Shown here: piece after piece, positions 27,001-38,500 of the stretch | How the letters are laid out: every line of letters starts with the position of its first letter | How positions within the stretch are numbered: the stretch's first letter is position 1 | The notes under the pieces: model-generated | The model's database searches: none | Seen by the model: only the letters and a program-made list of their open reading frames with translations | What the model was told of the DNA's origin: nothing | Position numbers and translations under genes: made by a program | Assembly: GCF_905475395.1 (NCBI RefSeq) | Contig: NC_058338.1 | Span: 7,330,935 to 7,394,934, forward strand | DNA length: 64,000 nucleotides | Direction of reading: 5' to 3' | Source: Chrysoperla carnea | Taxonomy: Eukaryota; Arthropoda; Insecta; Neuroptera; Chrysopidae

Positions 27001-27705
27001 ATACAGTCGTTCATTAATTCCATAAATTTTAACTTATACGTGCAATTTTAATGTAAACCATTGTACCTAATTACTTTGAAAATTTACCGATTACATCATA
27101 TTTACAAAAAATAATTTAATAAATATATATTTAGAAAATTAAAAACCTAAAAAAATCAATCATGTACACACAAAATTAATAAAAATATAATCAATTTTAT
27201 TACTTATTCAATCACGATTTTATTGAAATTTATTTACAAAACTATACAAATAATTCATAGATAAAAATGCCAAATTATTTTTAATTTAATTTGATTAAAT
27301 TTATTAATTTTTCATTAATCAAACAAAATAAATCCAAGATTAGTTGTCGATAAAAAAATAAATTTATCTAGGACTATAGATGGGTTTTTTTTTTTTTTTT
27401 TTGGTGGTTCAATGCTAAAATATTTTGGGTAACCAACTGATAGCTGACTTAGAGACACGCCTTAAAAACATGGCCGAAAATAGAGTGCATATTTAAAATA
27501 TATGCCAATCATATCAATCCAAAACATCAAACTCTGATTAAATTTGATTGCTCGATGATTATTTGATATTAATTTATCCTTTTTTTTACAGGTAACATAT
27601 GAAGGTACACCAACATATCCAGCTCAAGGTGCAGGTTCAGGAATTAAAAACCAATATGGACCACCACCACAACAAGGAGGCGGTAATCAAGGCTACCAAT
27701 ATTAA
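18027..27705 (+). CDS. RR-type cuticular protein (chitin-binding 4), 5' exon not found
   Basis: Structural protein of the chitin cuticle. Three exons are visible: 18027-18338 (104 codons), 18478-18678 (67 codons) and 27592-27705 (37 codons plus TAA), all phase 0 with GT/AG borders. The first visible exon opens with a signal-peptide core (LISLLAVAGLTWA, cleavage probably before DV), so a tiny upstream exon with the ATG is missing, as is usual in this family. Then comes a Pro/Gln/Tyr-rich linker (PYQPPYQPPRPQ type), a His cluster at the start of the next exon, and the Rebers-Riddiford domain: GEYRILLPDGRTQIV, YTADWKNGFNAQ, and across the 8.9 kb intron VTYEGTPTYP. The tail is Gly/Gln-rich and ends GYQY. 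It resembles pro-resilin-like RR proteins; RR-1 versus RR-2 is not settled. AATAAA signals occur about 28692 and 28789. A possible first exon is the ATGTTT before a GT at 6147, about 70 bp after TATAAAAGGA at 6071; this is a guess. Confidence 0.9.
18735..18812 (-). repeat. tRNA-like relic in cuticle intron
   Basis: Minus strand shows TGGCTGTGTTAGTTGAGCG (box A/D-arm-like) and AGGGTTCGATCCT (box B) about 35 bp apart. The T stem and anticodon stem have mismatches, so this is a decayed tRNA or SINE head, not a functional tRNA. It starts about 55 bp after the end of the RR exon. Confidence 0.55.
19676..20297 (+). mobile_element. TIR element with TTAA-flanked GGATGTATGAGCATG ends
   Basis: Left end TTAAGGATGTATGAGCATG (19676), right end CATGCTCATACATCCTTAA (ending 20297), perfectly inverted. 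TTAA at both outer edges would fit a TTAA target duplication (piggyBac-like) or be part of the repeat. Internal hairpin GACGAAAAATAAGAATAAAA with its inverse at 20095-20203. No ORF. Partial inverted copy at 744-1297. Confidence 0.82.
20693..21120 (+). repeat. 430 bp repeat family, full-length copy
   Basis: Starts TATACCCTGTACATATATAA and proceeds through AAGTTTAGTCCCAAGTTTGC, CCATTTCCGGTTGTCCG, CAATTGGGTTTTGGGTC to TCGTAAACGTCAACATG and GGACAAAACTTTG. Lies inside the cuticle gene's last intron. Confidence 0.85.
22212..22618. mobile_element. pogo/Tigger-like MITE with TA target sites
   Basis: 407 bp element with ends CAGTCAAACCTGGATAAG and CTTATCCAGGTTTGACTG, a perfect 18 bp inverted repeat, flanked by TA on both sides (22210-22211 and 22619-22620). 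Internal subrepeats CTCGCTAAT, CTTATAGAGG and CTCACTTA recur many times. No ORF. Confidence 0.9.
22640..27590. other. Rest of the 8.9 kb last intron of the cuticle gene
   Basis: No other exon recognised. Contains a dispersed fragment at 23005-23120 (ACCCGCTTCGCTGGGT and CACTCGAAATAATGG; related text at 28850-28950), a TTTTATACCC-like class fragment and simple AT tracts. A poly-T tract at 27387-27402. Confidence 0.4.
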
Positions 27706-27974
27706 ATATTTAAGAAAGAAACAAGAAAAAGAACTTAACAAAATGTAATAATTACGATCTCTTCTATATAATAATGAACAAGACATTTTTAAAAAAAAAC
27801 GCAAAATGTATACTATTTTTAACACGTAAAAAAAATAATTACTACCAACTATTGCATTGTTTCACTATAGGTATATAATTAATAATATAATTAATTTAAA
27901 TTATTGAACAAATGTCAGTATTTTTTATAGATAAATTATATTTATAACATTTGCTACTAATTTCACATACTCAC

Positions 27975-28085
27975 ATCACACAGATTAATTTTAGTTCATG
28001 ATAAATGGCGCTACTACAATCGATTATAGCGCCATATGTGATGGAATACAAAACTAAAGCTTTTGTATTACTAACCTGTGTGTAT
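27975..28085. mobile_element. Small foldback with ATGGCGCTA hairpin, in cuticle 3' flank
   Basis: Inner hairpin ATGGCGCTA/TAGCGCCAT, outer pairs ACACAG-TTA/TAA-CTGTGT and TTTTAGTT/AACTAAA. About 110 bp; would be in the 3' UTR if the signals at 28692 or 28789 are used. Confidence 0.5.
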
Positions 28086-28829
28086 CGTGATAAATATTAA
28101 GATGCTATTTGGAGTAATTTTCATGATTTTGTAGAAGAAAAACTCGATATATAAAGTACATTTTATCCTGCTATATTTTAATGTTACCCAACTTAATTTT
28201 AAACAATAATCTGTGTTCCAAGAAAGTTACCAATTTTTTTTTTACCGAAAATGTATTGAATTCTTTTTTTTATTATAATGATAGAGGTAATATTTTGTGA
28301 AAAATCATGTTTTCTTTGATTTTGGTAATAATTTTCTCAGAAATGGAAAAAATATGCTATAAGCTTTCGGCTTATCCATAAAAATTTCTCCAAAATTTTG
28401 AGCTAACTAAATCGATTAATTTTAAAAGAAATTTTACTAAATTCTTATCAAAATATTACTAAAATTATATCCAAAAACAAAATAAGTACATAAATCTTTC
28501 CAAAATATTATCCAAGAAAGAAAAAAGAAAAAATTTTGTAGCCATAAGGAAAGAGAAAATACATTGCATTTAATTTTAGCAAATTTATTTTTTAGAATAT
28601 TAAGATCATTTTATAAGTTTTTATACCATATTTATATAATTTTTATAAAAATTTGTATAATTTTTTTTTGGCTTTTGTCACAATTTTCAAAATAAAGATC
28701 TTATTCTTTTTAAATTTTAATTTGCGCGCCGAATGTGTGTATATTCCTTTTATATAATAAAAAGTATGTATTATAATTTTTTTCATAAAATAAATATATT
28801 GTAAAAAAACATTTTTAATGAAGTTTTAT

Positions 28830-29915
28830 TTCCTCTATTGCATGTACGCAAAGTACGTAAAGATTGGTAAAGATCACCGCATTGTAACCTTCACCTCTCT
28901 TGCTCTCACTTATCCCCTTCCATAATATTCGAAATCATGGTAGGGATTGTTTTACACTCGTAATATTAATATAAGCTTGCTTGTATTATAGCAAAAAGTT
29001 TAACTCCCAGCGATGTATCTTTCACCTCAAAAATATTCTAAAAGTTGTAAGTGATTGAGCCATCTTCCCTCTCGAAAAAGGAACCACTCGTCCTTCGATT
29101 ATGTTTCATCGTAACTGGTCTAAAGGTGAATGTTGATACTATTTTACTCATCGAAGGTTTATAGAAACAACAGGAGCACCAACGCCATGTCCAAAATCCG
29201 AATTTGTGGTTCGATTATTCTGGACAACCAAGTCAATTCCTTGAAAATTAGTCTTCAAAAATAAATTTTAATTGAAATTTTCGACTAGTAATCGAGTCCA
29301 TAGACAACCAATTATAATAAATATTTATTATCTATGATCGAGTCTTAATACTTTTCAACTGCAGTGCCATCTACAAAACAACGGCTAAACTAAATTTTAC
29401 TCCGTTGGTAAAAGAAAAAACTGCACCGCTTACGTCAATTTCGATTTTAATTTTTTTTTCTGACAATAACCCAAAATTTTGACAGCTAAATTTTGAAACC
29501 ACTTGTTACAAGGCGCTGAGAAATTTTTTTTAAAAAGATAATGTTCATAATTACGTAAATTAAAATTAATTGGTATGATAAGTTTAATTAAAATCATTAA
29601 AATTCATTAGAAATATGACTTACGCTAATATATTATAGGGATTATATAAGATTAACTAGAAAAAACAGGTTAATTTGTCACGTACTAAACTCAATACTAT
29701 TAGAAAAAAACGGTGACATTGCATGAAATTTAACATTTACCACTTTTTTTTTCTTAAATAAATACTTTTCTGTTTACCTTGAATTAATTTCCTTATCTCC
29801 TTCAGTGCACTTTGTTACCTCCAATAAAATTAAATTATTCGCAGTGTTTAGTTAAGTTTGTGTATTAATCGTGAATGTTTAAGAAATTGTTTCTATTTTA
29901 GATTTAAAAAAAAAA
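28830..29915. other. Intergenic stretch before the BPNT1-like gene
   Basis: No exon recognised. The first 120 bp is a dispersed fragment (CTCTCTTGCTCTCACTTATCC; TTCGAAATCATGGTAGGG). The rest is unique AT-rich DNA; the promoter should lie within the last few hundred bases but no TATA box stands out. Confidence 0.4.
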
Positions 29916-29921
29916 AAAAAT

Positions 29922-31120
29922 ATGGCTCAATGTACTCCATTAATTCTAAGATTAGTTGCTTCAACAGTAGCGGCTGCAAATCGTGCAGGTAAAATTATTC
30001 GAGATATTATGACGGTTGGTGACCTAGGAATTGTCGAAAAAGTACGTTTTCACGAATCAAATTAGAGTGTTATAAACTTCGAAAAATCATGTTTGATTGT
30101 GTTGTTTTTTTAGGCGAAAAATGATTTTCAAACAGAAGCTGATCGATCTGCTCAAAGATGTATAATTGCATCGTTATCACGACAATATCCAGCGGTGACA
30201 ATCATTGGTGAAGAGGGTCCAAGTACGAGTTGTGAAGTACCAAGTGACTGGGTTGTAACATGCAATGATACTAATACATTAGGACTAACTTGCCCAGAAA
30301 GTTTATTAGATGTCCAAGAAAAAGATATTGTTATTTGGATTGATCCTTTAGATGGTACTTCTGAGTATACGAAAGGTAACGTTTCGATCAACAGCTAACA
30401 TAGTTAATTACACAGGTCTGCAAAAAATAATTTTTGTTTTTGTACATTAGGTCTAGTTGAACATGTCACGGTATTGGTTGGAATCGCTGTGAGAGGAGAA
30501 CCTGTTGCTGGTGTAATTCATCAACCATATGGTCCACCTGCTGGTACAGGCCGGACTGTGTGGGGTATAATAGGTGCTGGAATCGGTGGTATAACACCAC
30601 ATTCACCACCGAAAGATCGTTTAGTTGTGACAACAACACGATCGCATTCGAATAAAATTGTTGAGGATGCTTTAAATGCCCTTAAACCTGATGAAGTTTT
30701 GAAAGTTGGTGGTGCTGGTCACAAAGTAAGTAAATTATCTTATTTAAAATAAACGTAGAAATGTTAGGTGAGGCTTGGTTAGAGTAGCTGTCGTGGGGCA
30801 TTTAAGGACGTTTTGACACTAGCCTTAATGTGATTCTAATAGATTATATAATCTTGTTGCAGGTATTACTTTTAATAGAAGGCAAAGCAAATGCTTATGT
30901 ATTTGCTAGCGCTGGTTGTAAAAAATGGGATATATGTGGTCCAGAAGCTGTGCTTACAGCTCTAGGTGGTACATTAACAGATATGAATGGAAAACGATAC
31001 AAATATGATGCAGATGTACAATATAATAATACTGGCGGTGTTTTAGCAACAGCTCCTGGCGAAGATCATTCATACTTCGTCAAGAAAATACCCGAACATG
31101 TACGTGAATATTTACAATAA
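29922..31120 (+). CDS. BPNT1: 3'(2'),5'-bisphosphate nucleotidase 1-like (inositol monophosphatase superfamily)
   Basis: Predicted Mg2+-dependent, lithium-sensitive phosphatase removing the 3' phosphate from 3'-phosphoadenosine 5'-phosphate, the by-product of sulfation; cytosolic. Exons 29922-30041, 30114-30375, 30451-30725 and 30863-31120 join in frame to 304 aa, close to the ~308 aa of animal BPNT1. The ATG follows a poly-A stretch and starts MAQCTPLILRLVASTVAAA, typical of the family N-terminus. Visible motifs: IGEEG at residues 71-75 (metal-binding Glu), WIDPLDGTSEYTKG from 115 (first IMPase signature with the metal Asp residues at 117 and 120), and WDICGPEAVL from 241 (second signature with the metal-binding Asp242). 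The catalytic set looks complete, so the gene should be active. Introns are short (72-137 bp). An AATAAA lies at 31151, 30 bp past the stop. The paralogue BPNT2 would have an N-terminal membrane anchor; none is seen. Confidence 0.93.
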
Positions 31121-31150
31121 TTCACGTTTTTTTTTTTTAAATAATTTTAA

Positions 31151-31156
31151 AATAAA
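31151..31156 (+). terminator. Poly(A) signal of the BPNT1-like gene
   Basis: AATAAA 30 bp after the TAA stop, in an AT-rich 3' flank. Seen directly; use is inferred. Confidence 0.6.
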
Positions 31157-31159
31157 TAC

Positions 31160-34100
31160 ATTTTTTTTACAAAATTATGATTTAGGCCCAGTTTTATCAA
31201 CTTCGATTAAATAAAGTAACCCTGGTTCAAAATTTAAGTAGAATTTGAGCTATCATTCTTGGTAACGTAAAATGTTGCGAAGGCATTCTTTTGAAATGGT
31301 AAAATTTTAGAGAAGGGACGATTATTACATCTGTAACGTCACTGGAAATGACTAAACCGCAAAAAAGTAGCGCACTTAAAAAAAGTTTTATCTTGCCGAG
31401 TAAAGTTTTCTTTCGTAGCTTTTTCACCAAATGAAATGCTGTTAACAAAAGTGGACTCAAATAATTTAGACCCGGTTACATCAATATCTAGTGATTTTTA
31501 ACGGTTGTTTAATTTTCCTAACCTATCAATAAAAATAGTAAGCTCGATGACGAAACTGGGCCTTAAATTAGGTTATCAATTAGCATAATATCCTAACTCA
31601 TCCATCTTACTTTTTAATCAAAGCTGATGAAACCAGGTCTTATGTTTTTTTTTTTTTTTTTCAAACCAGTTTAAAAATATTAATTTGTTTCATCCATTAG
31701 CATTTTCTGATTCAATTTCAGCAAAGTAATTCTAACAAAATTTCAATGTCACTCAAATTATGCTTTTAAACAGGATTTTTCTGGCAGTAGGAAACCTTTC
31801 AAAAGCAAAAACAAAAATCTGTAAAAACTGAATCAGTTTAGAATTACTGAGCTATAACATTTATAATTCTAAGGCCCGGTGTTTTATTTGATATTCATTT
31901 GAGAATTGCTGGATATAGCTCCAGCTATGAAAATTTCTGTAATTTTCGAAAATAGCCTTTCAGACATTTTGAAATGACTGTCAAATACTACGCCTGATGG
32001 TAAATCTACTTATTTTATGATGAAATAAATCGTACCTGTGTGCATCTAAACAGTTTTGAGTTCCTCATAGTTAAAATAACGAGAATGCCGATTATCCGAT
32101 GTAGTTACATTTTTTGTCTATGGTATGAATTAGACGTTTCTAACAAAATGTTTGTTTGAAATTTATTTTTAATTAGATTTGTTATCTCTAACAAAGTTTC
32201 ATCGTTCTATCCATAATTCAGATGACCGAAGACATCGTTCTTACTCAATTGGGAATATTCATGTATTTTTTTATACTTTTAATTCATTGTTTACACCGTT
32301 ATAACAAAGTAAAAAATATAAATACTGCATTTTTACCAATTATTGAGAAAGAATTTTGTTTAAGGGTCTCAACATAAATAATTCGTTTTATTCATAATTA
32401 CTTAGCCAGATAAAAGCCTTATAGTTAACTTTTGGTGGATGGTTTGTTGAATGTATGGTAGGTAATGTTAAAAAAAATACAGTGATGTTATTAGCATTTT
32501 AGTTGGAGCAAAAAGAATCTGCGGGTCGGATTCTAGCATTTTGCACTATAATCATTCCCGGCTAATTTTAATACCACTGTAAGAATGAAAGAGTTTAATT
32601 TTCGCATTTAGATTTTGTGAATATATGTTAGTAGATCAGTTCAAAGTTTTGACGTATTTGTCAAAAGTTATTACTCTTTTTAATAAAAAAACATTCCATT
32701 TTCACTAAACCATTATTGGGAGCTGACATTAAAGTGTGATTTAAAATATAATGTCGAATTTATGTAATTTTATTTACGTAGAAATGAAATAATGTTAATT
32801 TCATTCAATTTATTGTCAATCATCCGGCTGTAACTTTATAGAGCCTGGTAATGTCGAAATTGCCGCCTTACGTAAAAATAAGTGAAGAATGATGATACAA
32901 AGTTAAGTTATGTTAGAGTGGCTGTCCTGGGATTTGACTGAGACCATAGGGCCCGTTGTGAAATTTAGACCAACAGGTTTCAGATCGAAAGACATTCAAC
33001 TCAAATAAGTCCACTTCTTCATGGCAAGAGATGGACAATGACAGAGAAGATGGGACATCGATTCCTTTTTCTCCTCACTGTGACAGCTCGTGCAATAATC
33101 ATGATGCTCGGGTAGGCTCAGTCGTTCAGCGTGACTGTCGCATACCCAGTTTCCTGTGATAGCCGCAACAGGTTTCGCAGTTTTTATGAATTCTTACGAT
33201 CGTATTCCGATCATATCTGCCTTGCAGCACTACAAGTGTGCGTCCTTCCCTCCATCTAAGATTGACCTTGAGATTGTGGTAAAAAGTTACAAAACGATGA
33301 ATTGCTATTATTTAAATTTTAAACACCAAAAAAGGTCATTTCCCAATTACATTTAGAAAAAGAATGTCATTATATGTTTGGATGTTAATAACGCTAAAAA
33401 ACAAAACAATAAGATCTATTTTAGGTGTAATTTTTTCCATTATTAATAGAATTTGTGTATAAGTTTCCAGGAAAAATGAATTTTCGAAATTCAGAAAGTC
33501 AAAAACACATTAATTTTTTTTTATAAAATGAATTATATATTTTTTTTATATCATGCTTTAGAGTATTTTTATTTAAGACCTCAATTATAGATGACCATCC
33601 GAGGGGGAAGGTCATAGTAAAGACTACATGGAGGGAAGGATAGGTTCCAAAAAAACTGGAATTGAGCCACATAGTTTATGGAAGCTCCTTTTTTACTAAT
33701 AAGCCCAGATGCATTGGAAAAGTTGGGAAACAACCGAGTAAAAAACGGAGGATCATCATTCCTGGAAACAGTTACACAATATTAATTTCTTGTTGTTTAG
33801 TATATGTAAGTAAATTGAAAAAGATACGAGACTTATTCACAACTTTTTGATGAAAAGTTTAAAAATTTACGGGTATATTAAAAGAAACAGTAAGATAAAT
33901 GTATTCATAATTCGTAAGGATAAAATAAATATAAAAAAAATTAACATTTTGTACCATTTTTTCTGTTACTCAAACATTAATAAGTTTTTTTGTGTTTCTA
34001 GAATAAGTTTTATAGATTTTTTTATTGCATTTTTCATTAATTTGTAATCAAGGACATATTTGAGTAAATTTTTACAAACCCGCCTAGGAAAAGTAAGAAA

Positions 34101-35450
34101 AGTAATGTTTTCGTCATTATGAACATAGGGTTTCAAAATATCATGGGGTGAGCATTCGTAGAATTTTGAAAAGCAAATAAGTCCTTGTTTATAAAAAAAA
34201 GTTTAAAAAATATATCATGTAATTACTTTTTTTAAATACAACTAACGGACCAGTAATATTCTCAAAACTACAGATTTACGTGCAAAAATGAATTGAAAAA
34301 GAAATATTAGTTAATAAGTTTCTAATTGTAAGTTATTAAATGTATTTGATTTTAGTGCCCAAAATAAATTTTAAAGAGAAAAAAATATATAAAATAAGAG
34401 GTCAATGCGCACAAATTTTACAGAATCCGAGTGTTACGATATAAAAAATATAAAACAGAGATTTTATAGAATTTAAAAAAAAAATACATTATTGTAATTT
34501 AAAAAAATTAAATTTTATCTTGCAGGTAAAATTTTTAATCTACTTAGAACATGCTATTAGAAAACTACTATCGTATTTTTAAATAAAAATAGCGATAAAA
34601 AGAATTTTCATCTGTAAGTATTTGAAAAATTATTTGCTTTGAAAAAGTAGAACTTGAATCATACTATAAAATGAATATATTAGATGAATACAGTAGAGTC
34701 TCTAATACGACACTTCAATATTTTGACCCGTACAATAACCTGGAGCCCCCTGTCCACGCGTAGTTTTAAAATGCATACAGTAATCCGATAATATCCAATT
34801 TTTAATGGTATAAAAGCGCACGTAAAATAAATTTTTCCATATTTGGAGTGTATAGCAATCTTGGTTTTGTAACCATCTACAAATATTTAGATCAAGAATT
34901 ACCTTTAAAAAAAATAACGGTTTAATAAAGAAAACTTAGCGGTCAAAATGTATTCAATTTTAATTTTCCGTATTCTAAGTTTCGATTACCATTAAATGTA
35001 AGTAGGAGGTATTATTCAAGTTAATAATATATTGTAAACGTAAGCGATTTTATTGGTCGCGTTCAATCGATAAAAACGCTTGAATGCAAAAAGGGGGCGG
35101 TTCTTAAAATATAGGTCGAATTTGGCCAATAAAAATTTCATAAGATAAATGTCAGTGTAGAGAAAACCTTACTATATACTTAAAAAAAATAAAACAATAA
35201 AAAATTATTTTTCAAATGTTAATATATAAAACAATTTATCTAAATAAAAAATATTGATGTAAGTAAATAAATGTTTGTTAATTTTCCATAAATTCCAAGA
35301 AGGTACATTTTAGAAGAGGAGATGCAGTAATGTTGACTAAAACGGTATCAAATACGTCATTTTGGTATACACACTTATCAAGTAGTCACAAATTTCGAAA
35401 ACAGGTTTTTTTTTTGAGATCACATTTAATTATCACCTCTTTTTTTTTTT
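31160..35450. other. Intergenic stretch between BPNT1-like and NXF-like genes
   Basis: No exon recognised on either strand. About 32905-33190 is a GC-richer dispersed fragment (AGAGTGGCTGTCCTGGG, GGGCCCGTTGTGA, CTTCATGGCAAGAGATGGAC) related to 37805-38075. About 33595-33690 holds another (GAGGGGGAAGGTCATAG). About 32240-32300 matches the reverse of 39860-39910. Confidence 0.45.
32905..33190 (+). repeat. Dispersed fragment, copy 1
   Basis: Shares AGAGTG-CTGTC-TGG, ACC-AA-GGCCCGTTGTGA, TCCTCA/CTTCATG-CAAGAGATGGA-A-TGACAGAGAA with 37805-38075; a short piece is also at 30765-30800 inside a BPNT1 intron. Confidence 0.6.
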
Positions 35451-35454
35451 ACAA

Positions 35455-35460
35455 TTTATT
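35455..35460 (-). terminator. Poly(A) signal of the NXF-like gene
   Basis: TTTATT on the plus strand reads AATAAA on the coding strand, about 40 bp past the TGA stop. Confidence 0.5.
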
Positions 35461-35500
35461 TATAAAAAATTTTCTTAAATTAATATAGTTTAAAAAAACT

Positions 35501-38500
35501 TCATGTAACTTTAAAAGCTTCTGGTGGTAATCGTCCATCTTTGTATTGATCTACAAATTTGGTTAATGCTGTTTTTAAATCCCATGCCGCACTTTCCAAC
35601 ATCCTAAAAAGAAAATGCAGGATAAGTATTTTCTATCCGCGTTGTTTCCCGTGTTTCCCACGCCCAATTTACTGGTCGCGTTCAAATTACCATACCAGCG
35701 GCAACCACGATTACTACGATTAATAGTTATTTTATAATGACTTCTCGAGACTTCGAGAACGATTTATAGTCATTTCCCGAGATAAGATTTTGAATCAAAC
35801 CATGAGAGAAGTTAACGATTTCATAGTGAATTTTTCATCGTCTGAAATAGTAGTACTTAAAAATCATATAATATTTGACTTACTTTTTGGCATTTGCCAT
35901 ATTAAGCGTACTAATTCTTGCAAATGTTTCAATAATACAATTTTTATCTTCATTAGTATATAATTTTGGGTTCTGAATGATGCTCGGTACTTTAACAACT
36001 TTTTTACAACGCCCACTCGGGAAGTAGACTTTTCGAGCGCTGTATGTCACCTTCAAAATACACAATAATCGCATACTTAACTATATGTGTTTCATAAACG
36101 CACATGTTCGGTTATAGGTGTTTCATAAACGCACATGTTCGGTTATAGACTACATAATTGTATGTACTACTGACACGCCATCTGTACTAAAAAAAAATAA
36201 GTAATCAATCTTAACCCTCATTTATTAAAGTTACCACACTGATTGTGTCAAACGCGAGTGTTACATACAAAAAAACAAAATTAAAAATTGAAATTAAAAT
36301 GAACGAGCAATAAAAATTTGTATGCAATAAAATTTAAATTTAAAATAAGTAAATAAATCATTTCTCAAATTGATAAATTTCTCTCAAAGTCAACTTCCCG
36401 AGCGATTGTTGTAAAAAGTATTGAATGCTACTTGCGGAATAACTAGCAAATATGACAGTCGTGATTACGGCATTCGCTCTAAGGTTATGAGACATTCTTA
36501 TGAAGACTCGTGTGGTTGTCGCAACTCGCCTACGGCTCGTAGCGACATCTACCACACTCGTCTTCATAAGAATGTCTCATAACCTTACGCTCATGCCGCA
36601 ACACCACGACTGTCAGATTATTTGCTAGTTATCCCACTTGTAGCATTAATAACTATAAAAGCACGCTGCACTTGAACAGTGGTGGCATTAAAGATGTGTA
36701 CTTGTTCGTTTATAATGTTATATTCACCATGAGCGGCCGCTGTTAAAACAAACGTTCGTGTAAAACCATACAACGAATCTGGATCTGATAATTTTTCAAC
36801 TTGTTCACGAAATACTCCAGTTACTAGGAGTACAGCTGTTACATTCTGTTAGAAAATTCAATCAAAAATATTTATAAATTAACTAGAAATTGTTATACAG
36901 GATGTTACAAAAATATGTAACAAACGAATTATGAAATACCAGAATTTATACAACGATATACAGTGTGTCCCCGGATAGAGGTATTCTTATTTTGTATTTT
37001 AAGAAATTCTTTATAAGAAGTTTTGATTGTAACTAGAAATATTTACCGAATAATATAATAGATCCACTGTAAACGTGTATGGATCATGTTCAGTTGGTGG
37101 TAACATACATAATGCTTTAACAATTTCTTCCGACGTATGAAATAAATATTTGTCGTGTTTTGAATAATCGGACATTTTTAATAAGTTTCGAGTAATTCTT
37201 TTATATTCGTCAAGTCTGAAATAAAATCAAAATAACTTTTTAAAACATTGCACAAACATTTTTGTTCTTTATCAGGGTGGCTACCACAAGAATCAAGTTT
37301 CAAAATTCCGTGATAATTTTTGATTTTTCAGTATAAAATTGCTCATCTTCAGGGCCGGATTAACCATTAAGTAGAGAAAACAAAATAATAGGGTATTATC
37401 GTTAGTCAAAAATAAATCATGAAATTTGAAAAAAAGTTAAAATTTATGTAAAAATATACTTAAATATTCTGATTGTCCTTGAGTTTTACTTGAACCAAAG
37501 AACTTAGATGGGTTTAAAATTTCTGAGACTAAAATTAATAGAGTAAATTGATAATTACCTCGCTGTCGGTGTTGTAACTTGTCCCATGATTAAAGAACAT
37601 GTCAAAGAAAATAAAGCACCACGATAATACAAACCCTCTAACGATTTACGATTATTTGAATCGTATAAAGTGAAATAATGTTCTAGAAATTGATCAACGA
37701 AATCCAATGCTTCATACTTCACTAAATAATTTCGTCGAAACGCTGGTACACCATTCGTTGCTAATACTTGACCATCCTAAATATAAATTTTGAAGACTAA
37801 ATATTTCATAGAAGATTAGGTTAGAGTGATGAGTCTTGGAGTGGCACACACTTAGACCAACAAGGTCCGTTGTGATACCAAAAAATTATTGACCCATCCC
37901 CGGCCACTATCCGTGTACTATTTGAACCTGTTTAACAACCGCAGAAGTGCTTTGACTTCAACGGACTTAAGTTCGGCGAGATCTTCAAAGAAACTCTGAC
38001 TCAAGTGATTCTATCTCCTCATGACAAGAGCTGGATAGTGACAGAGAAAAAGAGAGGCCTGGAATATCATTGAGGGCGACATTCGTTTGACAATTTCAAT
38101 TTTTAAGCTATCGATCAACAGACATCTCGTTTTTTCGAGAATCAAACAAAATGATTTTTGAGATATTTATTTTCTAGACCCCTTGAAAGAGAAGTTCAAC
38201 CTAAAAGATGTATTAATTCACAAACCAGCCTTTCAATATTGGGACAAATTTCTTTTATTGCCAAAACGTATCCATTCTCTGCGTAATTCTGACATACTGG
38301 ATTTCCATCTAACCATAATTCTTGGATGTTCATACTTTTCAAAGGAAATAATTTCACCATATTTTCAATCTAGAAAACAAAATCCTCATTTATGAAAAAC
38401 TTACTAGGCTGTTTGCTGCCTCCAAAACTCCAGTAAATTTCACCTAATTTGATGGGATTATAAAAATAATAATACATTTCATAGAACTTACCAGATTATT

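Noticed and set aside
36608-36653. NXF exon 8 read straight through to the TAA as the true C-terminus
   Set aside because: The TAP-C domain is encoded in two in-phase downstream exons, and the read-through residues lie inside the palindromic element.
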